DNA of 64,000 nt from an uncultured Ruminococcus sp. Lineage in GTDB: Bacteria > Bacillota > Clostridia > Oscillospirales > CAG-272. Made by a program: the position numbers and the translations under genes. Of this stretch, positions 41,979-50,111 are shown one piece after another. The notes under the pieces are model-generated. The model had not been told where the DNA came from. It saw only the letters and a program-made list of their open reading frames with translations, and did not search any database. Location: assembly GCA_902782445.1 (NCBI GenBank), contig CACZNC010000004.1, positions 1-64,000 on the forward strand, given 5' to 3'. Numbering within the stretch: position 1 is the stretch's first letter; each line of letters starts with the position of its first letter.

Positions 41979-42704
41979 TTATTCGACGGGCTCGAGGATC
42001 AGTTCGGCTTCGGCGTTGATGGTTCCGTTCTCCCGCAGGGTGCGCAGATAACAGACCCCGTCGCTCTGCCCGGCGTAGAATTTGATCGTCTCGCCGAGGG
42101 CCGCTTCCCCCGCGAAATAGATCCCCATCGAGATCACCCGCGAGCCCTGCATCCCCCCGGGAAGGAAGGAGCAGAGGACGTCCGGGTAGCGGGTGTTGTT
42201 CATGTGTCCGTTCCGGTCGATATCCGCGTATTCCACGGTCCGCTCCCCCATGAGGTTCAGGCCGACGTCGTCGGGGATGCGGAAGCGTGCGGGCAGGTCC
42301 AGTTCGATCAGATCGTCCTGCCGGTAGGGGAAATTGTGCTCCGAGACCCGGTGGAGCTTGCGGTCGTTCAGTCCGACGAGAGCCCAGACCGAGACCCCTT
42401 CCGCCACGATCACGCCGTCCCGCAGGATCCGGTAGCAGCGGTTGAACTGTACGCCCCGGGACTCACATGCCCAGGACTGCGCCTGAATGCGGTCGTGCGC
42501 GTGAAGGGGCGCGTAGGAACTCAGGCGGATCCGGCTCAGAATGAAGGAAAGCCCCTGTTCCATCAATGCGTCATAGGAGGGGCCGTCCTCCTCCATCGCG
42601 CTGGTGGCGGCGTCCTGCATATAGCGGAGGATGTTCGAGGCGGAGACGATGTTGTTCTGGTCCACGTCGTTGGCGTTCACACGGTAGTCGCCCGTCCACT
42701 TCAT
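41979..42704 (-). CDS. acyl-ACP thioesterase
   Basis: 241 aa. Double hot-dog fold thioesterase of the bacterial FatA/B-like group. The first half has MKWTGDYRVNANDVDQNNIVSASNILRYMQDAAT and a WALVGLNDRK-like strand. The second half repeats the fold with EYADIDRNGHMNNTRYPDVLCSFL, the catalytic Asn-His region. It releases fatty acids from acyl carrier protein. The ATG at 42,704 is supported by GGAG 10 nt upstream. It lies between fba and barnase. Confidence 0.88.
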   Translation of the reverse strand: MKWTGDYRVNANDVDQNNIVSASNILRYMQDAATSAMEEDGPSYDALMEQGLSFILSRIRLSSYAPLHAHDRIQAQSWACESRGVQFNRCYRILRDGVIVAEGVSVWALVGLNDRKLHRVSEHNFPYRQDDLIELDLPARFRIPDDVGLNLMGERTVEYADIDRNGHMNNTRYPDVLCSFLPGGMQGSRVISMGIYFAGEAALGETIKFYAGQSDGVCYLRTLRENGTINAEAELILEPVE

Positions 42705-42794
42705 GTTCTGTATGCTCCTGTGTCTGAAAAATCGCAGGCTGCCGCGACGTCCCCGGGGAAGGGGAGCACGGCAGCCCATTCATTTGTGTCCGAA

Positions 42795-43760
42795 TCAGAG
42801 AGTGTTCGCGCTGCCGAGGACGTCGTGGATCTTGTGGGAGACCATCTTCTTGACCTCGGAACGGGCGACGGAGAGATAGGTTCTCGGGTCGAAGGCTTCG
42901 GGCTGTTCCGCGAAGACCCGGCGGATCCCGGCGGTCATGGCGAGGCGGATGTCGGAGTCGATGTTGATCTTGCAGACGGAGAGGGTCGCGGCCTTGCGCA
43001 GCTGCTCTTCCGGGATGCCCACCGCGTCGGGGAGCTTGCCGCCGAGGGCGTTGATCTCCTTCACGTATTCCTGGGGCACGGAGGACGCGCCGTGGAGCAC
43101 GATCGGGAAGCCGGGGAGGCGTCTGCCCACTTCTTCGAGGATGTCGAAGCGGAGCGGCGGGGGAACGAGGATGCCGTCCGCGTTGCGGGTGCACTGGGCG
43201 GCGGTGAACTTGTACGCGCCGTGGCTGGTGCCGATGGCGATGGCCAGGGAATCGACGCCGGTGCGGGTGACGAATTCCTCGACCTCTTCGGGACGGGTGT
43301 AGGAGCTGTCTTCGGCGGAGACCTTGACGTCGTCCTCAACGCCGGCCAGTCTGCCGAGCTCGCCTTCCACGACGACGCCGTGGGCGTGGGCGTATTCGAC
43401 GACCTTGGCGGTCAGGGCGATGTTGTCCTCGAAGCTGTGGTGGGAGCCGTCAATCATGACGGAGGTGAACCCGCCGTCGATGCAGGCCTTGCAGATATCA
43501 AAATCCGCGCCGTGGTCGAGATGGAGCGCGAGGTCGATCCCGCTGTCCTCGATGGCGGCCTTGGCGAGAGCCATGAGATACGCCTGCTTCGCGTACTTTC
43601 TCGCGCCGGCGGAGACCTGCAGGATCACGGGGGACTTCGCCTCTCCGGCAGCCTCCGCGATGGCCTGGATGATTTCCATGTTGTTGATGTTGAACGCGCC
43701 GATGGCGTAGTGTCCTTCATACGCCTTCTTGAACATTTCGGTGGTGGTGACGAGTGCCAT
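42795..43760 (-). CDS. fba: class II fructose-bisphosphate aldolase
   Basis: 321 aa. Zn-dependent aldolase of glycolysis/gluconeogenesis. Landmarks are MALVTTTEMFKKAYEGHYAIGAFNINN, the metal-ligand segment LALHLDHGADFDICKACIDGG, VVVEGELGRLAG, IAIGTSHGAYK and VLHGASSVP. The start is fixed by GAGGAG before ATG 43,760; a longer open frame upstream has no support. It has its own promoter. Confidence 0.95.
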   Translation of the reverse strand: MALVTTTEMFKKAYEGHYAIGAFNINNMEIIQAIAEAAGEAKSPVILQVSAGARKYAKQAYLMALAKAAIEDSGIDLALHLDHGADFDICKACIDGGFTSVMIDGSHHSFEDNIALTAKVVEYAHAHGVVVEGELGRLAGVEDDVKVSAEDSSYTRPEEVEEFVTRTGVDSLAIAIGTSHGAYKFTAAQCTRNADGILVPPPLRFDILEEVGRRLPGFPIVLHGASSVPQEYVKEINALGGKLPDAVGIPEEQLRKAATLSVCKINIDSDIRLAMTAGIRRVFAEQPEAFDPRTYLSVARSEVKKMVSHKIHDVLGSANTL

Positions 43761-43806
43761 ATCTGTCTCCTCTGTGTAAAATGGTGGTATCTTTGCCAAT
43801 CGATTT

Positions 43807-43835
43807 ATTTTACCGCAGAAAGGGAGCAAAATCAA
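43807..43835 (-). promoter_or_regulatory. promoter for fba
   Basis: Minus strand TTGATT (43,830-43,835), 17-nt spacer, TAAAAT (43,807-43,812), 47 nt before the start codon. Confidence 0.75.
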
Positions 43836-43877
43836 GCTCTTTCCGCAAAATACCTGTGAATTCTTTTTGATCGGGGA

Positions 43878-44867
43878 TCAGCCGGCGAACTGGAAGACGC
43901 AGAAGGCGGCGTAGACGGCGAGGAGAAGGATCCCCTGCCAGCGCTTCATCTTTCCCGCGGCGAGAGCGGGGAGGGTGAGGACGCACATCACGGCGATCAT
44001 CACCGGCACGTCCACGACGAGGGATGCGTTCATCCCGGCGATGGTTTTGCCGTCGGGGATGGGGAAGGGATTCAGAGTCGCCGCGGTCCCGCTCACCAGC
44101 ACGAGGTTGAAGAGGTTCGCGCCGATGACGTTGCCGAGGGAGAGGGCGCCGTGTCCTTTGGCGAGGGAGGTGATGGCGGTGACGAGCTCGGGCAGGGAAG
44201 TGCCGAGGGCGACGAAGGTGAGAGCGATCACGGACTGAGGCACGCCGAGTTTTTCCGCGATGATCGTGCCGTTGTCCACGAGCAGATCCGCGCCGATGGC
44301 GATGAGGGCCGCGCCGATGATCAGAAGAACGATCTCGAGCCAGAGGGGCTTCGGCTTGTCCGCGGGTTTGCCGTCTTCCGCGTGTTCGGGAGTCGGTTCC
44401 GCCGGGAGGTCCCTGCCGGAGATCCCCTGCCGGATCGTCACAGTCATATAGACCGCGAAGATCAGAAGGAGAACGATGCCCGCGATCCGGGAGAATCCTC
44501 TGAAAGCGTAGGCGTTCACGAGGTAGAAGGCAGCGGCGGCAAAGAAGAAGGCGACGGGGGTGCGGAAGGATTTGCGGTCCACGGGCCCCGGCTTCACGGC
44601 CACGGTCAGCGCGGCGATGAGGGCGGAGTTGCAGATCACCGATCCGACGGCGTTCCCGTAGGCGATCCCGCCCGCGCCCTTGACGGCGGAGGTGGCGGAA
44701 ACCATGACCTCGGGGAGGGTGGTGCCGATGGAGACGACTGTCGCGCCGACAATGATCTCCGGGATATGGAAGCGGCGGGCGATCCCGGTGGCGCCGTCCA
44801 CGAACCAGTCGCCGCCCTTGATGAGCATGAGCAGCCCGAGAAGAAAGAGAAGTACCGGAACGAGCAT
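43878..44867 (-). CDS. CaxA/CaCA-type calcium/sodium antiporter
   Basis: 329 aa with about ten membrane spans in two inverted halves. Each half has the alpha-repeat signature: GATVVSIGTTLPEVMVSATSA and LTFVALGTSLPELVTAITS. A charged cytoplasmic loop (residues about 147-175) separates them. These proteins exchange Ca2+ for Na+ or K+. AGGAG 7 nt before ATG 44,867 sets the start. It follows mntP and may share its transcript, grouping two metal exporters. Confidence 0.92.
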   Translation of the reverse strand: MLVPVLLFLLGLLMLIKGGDWFVDGATGIARRFHIPEIIVGATVVSIGTTLPEVMVSATSAVKGAGGIAYGNAVGSVICNSALIAALTVAVKPGPVDRKSFRTPVAFFFAAAAFYLVNAYAFRGFSRIAGIVLLLIFAVYMTVTIRQGISGRDLPAEPTPEHAEDGKPADKPKPLWLEIVLLIIGAALIAIGADLLVDNGTIIAEKLGVPQSVIALTFVALGTSLPELVTAITSLAKGHGALSLGNVIGANLFNLVLVSGTAATLNPFPIPDGKTIAGMNASLVVDVPVMIAVMCVLTLPALAAGKMKRWQGILLLAVYAAFCVFQFAG

Positions 44868-44955
44868 GATGTGACTCCTGTAAAGAATTGATGCGTCTTG
44901 CTGATTGGGGGGATCCGGACAGTTTTCGCGGATCTTTTCGGCCGGCGTCCCGCTG

Positions 44956-45543
44956 TCAGTTCCCGAACACGGAGGTGAGGAAGATCTCGAGGCCGATGGC
45001 GATGAGGATGCACCCGCCGAGGATCGAAGCGCGTCCGGCGAGTTTCGTGCCGAAGCTGCGTCCGAGACGGATCCCGCCGACACAGAGCCCGAAGGTCACG
45101 GCGGCGATGACGAGGGAAGCGGCGAAGGCTGCCCGGGTGTCGTATTCCGCGATGGTGAAGCCGACGGAGAGGGCGTCGATGGAGGTGGCGATCCCCTGCA
45201 TGAGAAGCTCCCACGGGGTCCGGCGGCCTCCCTTTCCGTCTTCCTCCTCCTTGTTCCGCTCGAGGATCATGCGGATCCCGATGTAGGCGAGCAGGATGAG
45301 GGAGATCCAGGGGATGAAGGGGCGGAGGCTTTCAAAGAGTTCCACCGCCGTCCGCACCACGAACCAGCCGACGAGGGGCATGAGGAACTGGAATCCCGCG
45401 TACACTCCGGCCATCGCGGCGGTCCTGCGCTTCGACATGGCGGGTTCCGCAAGTCCGTTGGCGAGGGAGACGGAGAAGGCGTCCATCGCCAAACCGACCC
45501 CGAGGAGCGCGCTGTTGAAAAGGAAAAGCAGTACGGATCGCAT
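44956..45543 (-). CDS. mntP: manganese efflux pump MntP
   Basis: 195 aa, six spans. Family motifs are GLAMDAFSVSLANGL near the N terminus and ATSIDALSVGFTIAE in the second half; the two Asp residues are the known functional pair. GGGAGGG precedes the ATG. Upstream lies a yybP-ykoY aptamer with a leader terminator, which independently supports Mn2+ export. Reading through is expected only when Mn2+ is high. Confidence 0.95.
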   Translation of the reverse strand: MRSVLLFLFNSALLGVGLAMDAFSVSLANGLAEPAMSKRRTAAMAGVYAGFQFLMPLVGWFVVRTAVELFESLRPFIPWISLILLAYIGIRMILERNKEEEDGKGGRRTPWELLMQGIATSIDALSVGFTIAEYDTRAAFAASLVIAAVTFGLCVGGIRLGRSFGTKLAGRASILGGCILIAIGLEIFLTSVFGN

Positions 45544-45614
45544 CGGTCCCTCCCTGTGATCGTCATACGTCGGTTTCATTGTATCCGTCCGTCCCCCCGG
45601 CGGATGCGCGGAAC

Positions 45615-45660
45615 AAGAAAAAAGACCGCACCGCGGGCCCCTTCGGCCTGTCCGGTCCGG
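45615..45660 (-). terminator. leader terminator between riboswitch and mntP
   Basis: Minus strand GACCG ... CGGTC with inner GGCC/GGCC pairing, followed by TTTTTT. It lies between the aptamer and mntP, so it is the likely switch output. Confidence 0.8.
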
Positions 45661-45722
45661 TATCGAAAGCACCGGGGAATCCGCGCCTGCGAAGAGAGCG
45701 GAGGGCGGGACAGGGCAGAAAA

Positions 45723-45828
45723 GCCGCCGTCATGAGTCTCGCACATTAAAGCAAGCCAGACGCAGAGCGCGCCGGGACTGTTGACTTGCTGCGCGAACGG
45801 ATCCGCGCCTGCTACTCCCCCAATGCGG
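45723..45828 (-). ncRNA. yybP-ykoY manganese riboswitch
   Basis: Minus-strand leader with the conserved GGGGAGTAGC near its 5' end (45,811-45,820 region) and TGCGAGACTC near its 3' end (around 45,731-45,744). Several helices lie between, including a short AGTCAACAGTCC-type segment. The 5' CCGCAT and 3' ATG-A-CGG can close P1. Location directly upstream of mntP and start at the transcription start fit the Mn2+-sensing class. Confidence 0.88.
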
Positions 45829-45832
45829 AAGT

Positions 45833-45861
45833 ATTATACCACACCCGCCGCGGGATGTCAA
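45833..45861 (-). promoter_or_regulatory. consensus promoter for the mntP leader
   Basis: Minus strand TTGACA (45,856-45,861), 17-nt spacer ending TGTGG, TATAAT (45,833-45,838). Transcription would begin about 7 nt downstream, right at the aptamer P1 helix. Confidence 0.92.
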
Positions 45862-46043
45862 GCGCAGACGGGAAATTTCGTCAAGGCGGGGACCGGTCCG
45901 CCGAAGTTTGCCGAAGTCAGTCCGATCGTCCCCCGAAAGCGGAGAAACCCTGAAAACCAAAGTCCCGCAAGGGGATCCGGGACCGGAAGGGGAAGGAAAG
46001 AGAGGTTTTTCGGGAAATCCCCGGGATTTTTTTGAAAAAGGGG

Positions 46044-46072
46044 TTGATTTTCCGAAAAAGGTGTGGTATAAT
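46044..46072 (+). promoter_or_regulatory. promoter for tRNA-Trp
   Basis: TTGATT (46,044-46,049), 17-nt spacer ending TGTGG, TATAAT (46,067-46,072), 15 nt before the tRNA. Confidence 0.85.
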
Positions 46073-46086
46073 ACATTCCGTCACAC

Positions 46087-46159
46087 AGGGGCATAGCTCA
46101 GTTGGTAGAGCAGCGGTCTCCAAAACCGCGTGTCCTGGGTTCGAGTCCTAGTACCCCTG
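46087..46159 (+). tRNA. tRNA-Trp (anticodon CCA)
   Basis: Anticodon loop CTCCAAA and T-loop GGTTCGAGTCC. The acceptor stem AGGGGCA/TACCCCT contains one C-A mismatch at the sixth pair. Discriminator G. CCA is not encoded. Mobile DNA begins just downstream. Confidence 0.93.
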
Positions 46160-46169
46160 GATGTGAAAT

Positions 46170-46209
46170 CCCCCGAAAGCCTTTCAGACATTGGCTTCCG
46201 GGGGTTTTT
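46170..46209 (+). terminator. terminator after tRNA-Trp
   Basis: CCCCCGAAAGCC pairs with GGCTTCCGGGGG (one mismatch), then TTTTT. Confidence 0.88.
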
Positions 46210-46281
46210 CCTTGTGTCCAGAATTTGGGCGTAAGTAGGATGATTTTGCCGTTTTTCGCCCGATTTTGCCTCGTTTTTCAC

Positions 46282-46313
46282 CGCCGGAGCATCAAAAATG
46301 CTCCGCGTTTTTT
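46282..46313 (+). terminator. second terminator-like hairpin
   Basis: CGGAGCAT, loop CAAAA, ATGCTCCG, then a T run. The rest of 46,210-46,540 contains no gene I can support. Confidence 0.7.
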
Positions 46314-46542
46314 GGCAGAAGGTGGGAAAGGCGTTGCGGGCGTTCGTCTCATGGGGACTTGCGGGGGAAGGAGTTCAGGGACAGAGGGTAGCTTCTGGTC
46401 GGCGGGAAACTGGCAGGGAGTGCTCCGAATTTGCGAAAATGGAAATTGAGCGGAAGACCGCGTGCTGCGGTTTGCGGGTGATGTCCAGCTTCTCGCATGC
46501 TTACTCATGGAACGATTGAACCCTTCTTATGCCCCGGAAGGT

Positions 46543-46785
46543 TTATTTGAATATCCATCGTGCACCAATGCCCGGAGGGGAGGAACTCTCTTCTCCCGGG
46601 CGAGTGACGGCGACGAAGAACTGACCTTTCGACAAGTCTGACGGATTCTTCACATAAAGCTTGATATATTCGTAGTGGTCCTTGTTCTGCCGGTTGAAGA
46701 AGACTTCCTGCTTCCGGTTCTCCTTGAGGTAGTCGCTGACCGCCACGAGGAACCCGGACGTGCCGCAGGCCGGATCTAACAAGAC
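46543..46785 (-). pseudogene. hsdM (type I N6-adenine methylase) remnant
   Basis: The stretch VLLDPACGTSGFLVAVSDYLKENR carries the SAM-binding/catalytic-approach motif of type I methylases, with EVFFNRQNKDHYEY as in HsdM. It then jumps to unrelated sequence ending WIFK. Everything before and after the motif is missing, so it is a scrap left by deletion. Confidence 0.75.
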
Positions 46786-46967
46786 TCTATCTTTGATACA
46801 ATGTGCCTGTCTCGAATATGTGCTCCGATGCCCGCAAAAAGGCTTGATTTCCGGGCTTTTGCGGCTTCTGGTAGGCGAGGTACGGCCTGCAATTCTGCTC
46901 CGATATGCTGCCCAAGCTCCCGCGCTCATTCCGGCTGCGCCTCCTTTCCGAAACCCCTAAAGGGCAA

Positions 46968-47027
46968 TCCTTAAAAAGTATGTGTATCCTTAAAAGGTGT
47001 AGAAACCCTTAAAAGGTTTACTTACCG
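46968..47027. repeat. three short direct repeats
   Basis: CCTTAAAAAGTATGTG, CCTTAAAAGGTGTAG and CCTTAAAAGGTTTAC follow one another at about 20-nt spacing, directly downstream of the DUF4180 gene. Confidence 0.55.
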
Positions 47028-47390
47028 CGACATTGTCAGCATATCTACGGCTTCATCTTCCGTGGAAACAAAGAACACATCCTTGCCTTTGTTACTCTCA
47101 TAGATGAAGTCCTTCAACGGTTTGCTGGTGTAATGTGAGTAGTCGCCGTAAATAGCGATACGACCACCGTAGTTGATGTACTTCTGCAAAATCTCACCGG
47201 CAAGCCCGCTGCTCAGGATAAAGAACTCCTCGACAATCAACTTCTTGTCAATCACGATGTTCTTTGTTCCCGCATCATATTTTGCGCTCATCAACACATC
47301 CAGTGCCGACTGAGCATCTGTAATCACAGGCTCATCCGCCACCACAACGGCGCAGATGATACCGTTCTTTTCTATCTTCTTAAATTCCAT
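47022..47390 (-). CDS. DUF4180 domain protein
   Basis: 122 aa from ATG 47,390 (GAGG 8 nt upstream). The single domain has EKNGIICAVVVADEPVITDAQSALDVLMSAKY, IVIDKKLIVEEFFILSSGLAGEILQKYINYGGRIAIYGDY and FVSTEDEAVDML, matching DUF4180. Function unknown; members are often found near regulators and in mobile regions. It lies 57 nt downstream of the Fic gene and likely shares its transcript. Composition is more AT-rich than the chromosome to the left. Confidence 0.85.
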   Translation of the reverse strand: MEFKKIEKNGIICAVVVADEPVITDAQSALDVLMSAKYDAGTKNIVIDKKLIVEEFFILSSGLAGEILQKYINYGGRIAIYGDYSHYTSKPLKDFIYESNKGKDVFFVSTEDEAVDMLTMSR

Positions 47391-47447
47391 ACTCGTTACC
47401 TCTTTCTGTGTTTCATTTCTTGTCCGCATGCATCATCCGGAATATTC

Positions 47448-48107
47448 CTACCCGGCGCGGTTCAACAGGAGCAGAGTCAGCAGCCGGCTCATGCGCCCGT
47501 TGCCGTCGCTGAAAGGATGGATACAGAGAAAATCGAGGATGAACACGGGAATCAACAGAAGCGGATCCATCTCCGCGTCAGAAAGAGCTTTCTCCATAGC
47601 GGCGCACAGCGCATCAACGGCTTCCGGTGTTTCCCAGGCCGGGACGGGTACGAATCGAATCCGCTCCGTTCCGTCCGGAAGCGTTTCAGCGATTACGTTG
47701 TCCGCGCTCTTGAAACTGCCCACGACGGAAGAAGCGCTGTATCGGTACAGATCCCGGTGCAGCTGGAGAATTACCCCGGGTCTTACGGGTATATAATCGT
47801 AGTTCTCGTGAATCGTATTCAGCACGTCGCGGTATCCGGCGATCTCACACTCACTTCTGTTCTTCGGCGTCGTCTTGTTCCGCACGATCTTTTTCAGCCG
47901 CTCGTCGGTGTTGATGATGCCTTCGATCCGGTTGGAGCCTTCTGTGCTTTGGATCTTGGCAATTTCAATGAGATCGGAGAGCAAACCGCACTGTTCCTCC
48001 GCGAGTCCGTCCTGCCGCCCCTTCCACTCGTGTATCTGCGTCAGATACGAAACGATTTCCGGGGACAGCAGATTTGCATACTCCGATTTATAGTCGAAAG
48101 ACCTCAT
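47448..48107 (-). CDS. Fic-domain protein, C-terminally shortened
   Basis: 219 aa. It contains the self-inhibitory helix motif SNRIEG (SxxxEG form, near residue 58), then the Fic core with HPFSDGNGRMSR near residue 197. Fic enzymes transfer AMP (or other groups) to hydroxyl residues of targets. Most relatives of this type continue for about 130 residues with a winged-helix domain; here a TAG follows LLLNRAG directly. The active motif is intact, so it may still be enzymatic, but truncation within decayed mobile DNA is likely. Confidence 0.82.
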   Translation of the reverse strand: MRSFDYKSEYANLLSPEIVSYLTQIHEWKGRQDGLAEEQCGLLSDLIEIAKIQSTEGSNRIEGIINTDERLKKIVRNKTTPKNRSECEIAGYRDVLNTIHENYDYIPVRPGVILQLHRDLYRYSASSVVGSFKSADNVIAETLPDGTERIRFVPVPAWETPEAVDALCAAMEKALSDAEMDPLLLIPVFILDFLCIHPFSDGNGRMSRLLTLLLLNRAG

Positions 48108-48164
48108 TCATCTGCCTCTCCTCAAAGATCAATATAGTCATTTCGGAATTTGTGACTTTATTGC

Positions 48165-48193
48165 ATTATACCACAATGAGCCGAGATAGTCAA
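48165..48193 (-). promoter_or_regulatory. promoter for Fic-DUF4180
   Basis: Minus strand TTGACT (48,188-48,193), 17-nt spacer ending TGTGG, TATAAT (48,165-48,170), 58 nt before the Fic start. Confidence 0.8.
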
Positions 48194-48260
48194 GTTCCAT
48201 TGAAGTCATTTTTTCAGAGAAGACTGTGTTGACACGGGGAAAAGAGAAAAATGGATGGGC

Positions 48261-48440
48261 TCACAGTGAGAACCCATCCGTGATCCCGACCAGCCGGGTG
48301 TTGTCTCTCTTGACGTAGTACATCTCGGTGATCTCCGATGTGGAATGTCCGAGCAGATCGGCGACCTGCTTCGGCGAGAGGCAGAGGAGTGACCCGTCGG
48401 GCTGCTTGACGCCGTTTACTAGACGGCTGGCGAATGTATG
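48261..48440 (-). pseudogene. tyrosine recombinase (integrase) 3' remnant
   Basis: Minus-strand frame reading HTFASRLVNGVKQPDG, then LSPKQVADLLGHSTSEITEMYYVK and a stop at 48,261. This is the last part of a phage-type integrase with the HTFA histidine, LLGHS and the nucleophile Tyr. Everything before HTFA is missing: the junction to unrelated DNA is at 48,440. Confidence 0.85.
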
Positions 48441-48576
48441 CCCCTATGGTATAATTAAGACAAGCCCGGAAACTCAATAAAGAAGCGGTTTCTGAGGCAT
48501 CGCGGTTTTGATCCCGGCCCTTTTCCATGTCGGATTTTGACTGCGAATCATGTCGAATCATAGGAGGTGTTTCGTT

Positions 48577-48747
48577 ATGGACAAAAACCGGAGCGTTGCC
48601 GAAAATGCTCCGGTTTTTCATCGAAACACGGAAGGAGGCGCAAATGTCAGCCGAAACCATCACCCGGATTCCCCTGAAAGATCTCCGTCCCTCACCGCTT
48701 TCCCCCTACGCCGTCCGAGACGACGAGGCCATGCGGATCCTCGCTGA
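48577..48747 (+). CDS. possible leader ORF overlapping parB
   Basis: 56 codons from an ATG with AGGAGG 9 nt upstream, a better ribosome site than chance would give. It reads through a terminator-like hairpin and overlaps the parB start by about 100 nt in another frame. The product (MDKNRSVAENAPVF at the start, Arg/Pro-rich end) is unlike known proteins. It may be a translated leader rather than a protein gene. Confidence 0.35.
   Translation: MDKNRSVAENAPVFHRNTEGGANVSRNHHPDSPERSPSLTAFPLRRPRRRGHADPR
48583..48618 (+). terminator. hairpin/attenuator before parB
   Basis: AAAACCGGAGC pairs with GCTCCGGTTTT, followed by TT; it lies 26 nt before the parB ATG and inside the leader ORF, so it may attenuate parB. 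Confidence 0.7.
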
Positions 48748-49489
48748 AAGCGTCCGAACCTGCGGAGTCCTCACCCCGGCGATTGTCCGGCCCGCTGGCG
48801 GCGGATATGAAATCGTCTCCGGACACCGCCGCAAGTACGCCTGCGAGCTCGCCGGGTTTGACGAAATGCCCTGCATCGTCCGGGATCTGGACGACGACGA
48901 AGCCGTCATACAAATGGTGGACGCCAACGCACAGCGGGAAGAAGTCCTCCCGAGCGAACGGGCAAAAGCGTACCAGCTCCGTCTGGAAGCGATCAAACGG
49001 CGGGGACAGCGCACGGACCTCACTTCGACGAACGATTCGGCGAAGTTCCGGAGCGACGACCGGATCGGAGCGGAGTGCGGCGTCAGCGGAGATACCGTCC
49101 GGAACACCATCAAGCTGAACAATCTCATTCCCCCGCTCTTGCGGATGGTGGACGAGAAGAAGATCTCCCTCACCCCCGCCTATCAGATCGCGGACCTCAC
49201 CGAACACGAACAGGAACTGCTTGTGGAGACCATCGACAGCGAACAGGCGACGCCCTCCGTGTCCCAGGCCCAGAGGATGAAGAAGCTGAGCCGGGACGGT
49301 GAGTTGAACGAGGACACCATGCTCGAGATCCTCTCCGCGCAGAAGAAACCGGAATCCATGAACGTCGTCCTGTCCGGGAAGAAGCTCGAAGCCTACTTCC
49401 CCCGGAGCTGGACGCCCGCGAAGATCGAAGCGACAATCTACCGCCTGCTGGACGCATGGCAGAGAAACAGACAGAAGAAGAGCGGATAG
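48644..49489 (+). CDS. ParB-like partition protein
   Basis: 281 aa from ATG 48,644 (AAGGAGG 7 nt upstream). The N-terminal ParB/Sulfiredoxin-like domain has IPLKDLRPSPLSPYAV, VRPAGGGYEIVSGHRRKYACELAG, and VDANAQREEVLPSERAKAYQLRLEAI. A central HTH is in IGAECGVSGDTVRNTIKL. The C-terminal region is helical. ParB proteins bind parS sites and pair with ParA; no parA is present here. Such orphan ParB genes open the replication module of conjugative elements in gut Firmicutes. Confidence 0.9.
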   Translation: MSAETITRIPLKDLRPSPLSPYAVRDDEAMRILAESVRTCGVLTPAIVRPAGGGYEIVSGHRRKYACELAGFDEMPCIVRDLDDDEAVIQMVDANAQREEVLPSERAKAYQLRLEAIKRRGQRTDLTSTNDSAKFRSDDRIGAECGVSGDTVRNTIKLNNLIPPLLRMVDEKKISLTPAYQIADLTEHEQELLVETIDSEQATPSVSQAQRMKKLSRDGELNEDTMLEILSAQKKPESMNVVLSGKKLEAYFPRSWTPAKIEATIYRLLDAWQRNRQKKSG

Positions 49490-49520
49490 ACCGCGAACCC
49501 CACAACTGAATAAGCCCCCG

Positions 49521-49565
49521 AAGCCGGAACGGTAACCATTCAAATTACCATTCCGGCTTTTTCTA
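49521..49565 (+). terminator. terminator after parB
   Basis: AAGCCGGAACGGTAA pairs with TTACCATTCCGGCTT (one mismatch), then TTTTT. Confidence 0.9.
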
Positions 49566-49601
49566 TTTCCCCAAATATCCAAAACATCAGGAGGAACGAC
49601 C

Positions 49602-50099
49602 ATGAACCAGACCGAAGAACTGAGACAGGCGATCACCGATCTGTTCCTGACGGGAACGGACGACGATCACGACGAGGACGAGCTGCTGGACCTGCTGGAA
49701 GAGGTGGACTTTGACGCCGTCCGGCAGGCCCTTGTCACGGAAAGCAGGAGGATCTTTGAATTTGAGGTCGCAAGCCAGGCCGACGACGCCATGAACTACC
49801 GGAGCTGCGATCTCTTCGGGATGAACGCGCTTCTGCTGGAACGCTGCGTCGTCCGGAGAAATCCGAATGTGTACGACTATTCCTACGAGCTGTTCCTCCT
49901 TGAGGACTTCACCTTCGCCGTCACGTCCTGCTACCGGCTCAACATCGGCTGCGGCGTGTACTACTCGGCATACCGGACCGTCAAGGCTTACGACTGGCGG
50001 GAATCCCCTCTGGATGTGGATTTCGTCGGGGTGTCCGACCGGTTGATCGAGATTGGCGCAAGGATCAGTGAACACGGCTTTCCCCTCGTTGAGGGGTGA
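49602..50099 (+). CDS. hypothetical mobile-element protein, 165 aa
   Basis: 165 aa, acidic. The N terminus is TDDDHDEDELLDLLEEVDFDAVRQAL; the middle is hydrophobic/aromatic (YSYELFLLEDFTFAVTSCYRLNIGCGVYYSAYR) without a clear span. AGGAGG precedes the ATG. It lies between the parB terminator and the DUF6017-type gene, a position usually held by small conserved conjugative-element proteins. I do not recognise the family. Confidence 0.7.
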   Translation: MNQTEELRQAITDLFLTGTDDDHDEDELLDLLEEVDFDAVRQALVTESRRIFEFEVASQADDAMNYRSCDLFGMNALLLERCVVRRNPNVYDYSYELFLLEDFTFAVTSCYRLNIGCGVYYSAYRTVKAYDWRESPLDVDFVGVSDRLIEIGARISEHGFPLVEG

Positions 50100-50111
50100 A
50101 GGGAGGGTATC

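Noticed and set aside
48214..48663. 149-codon minus-strand frame over the integrase remnant
   Set aside because: The integrase C terminus is in another frame on the same strand; this frame carries no motif.
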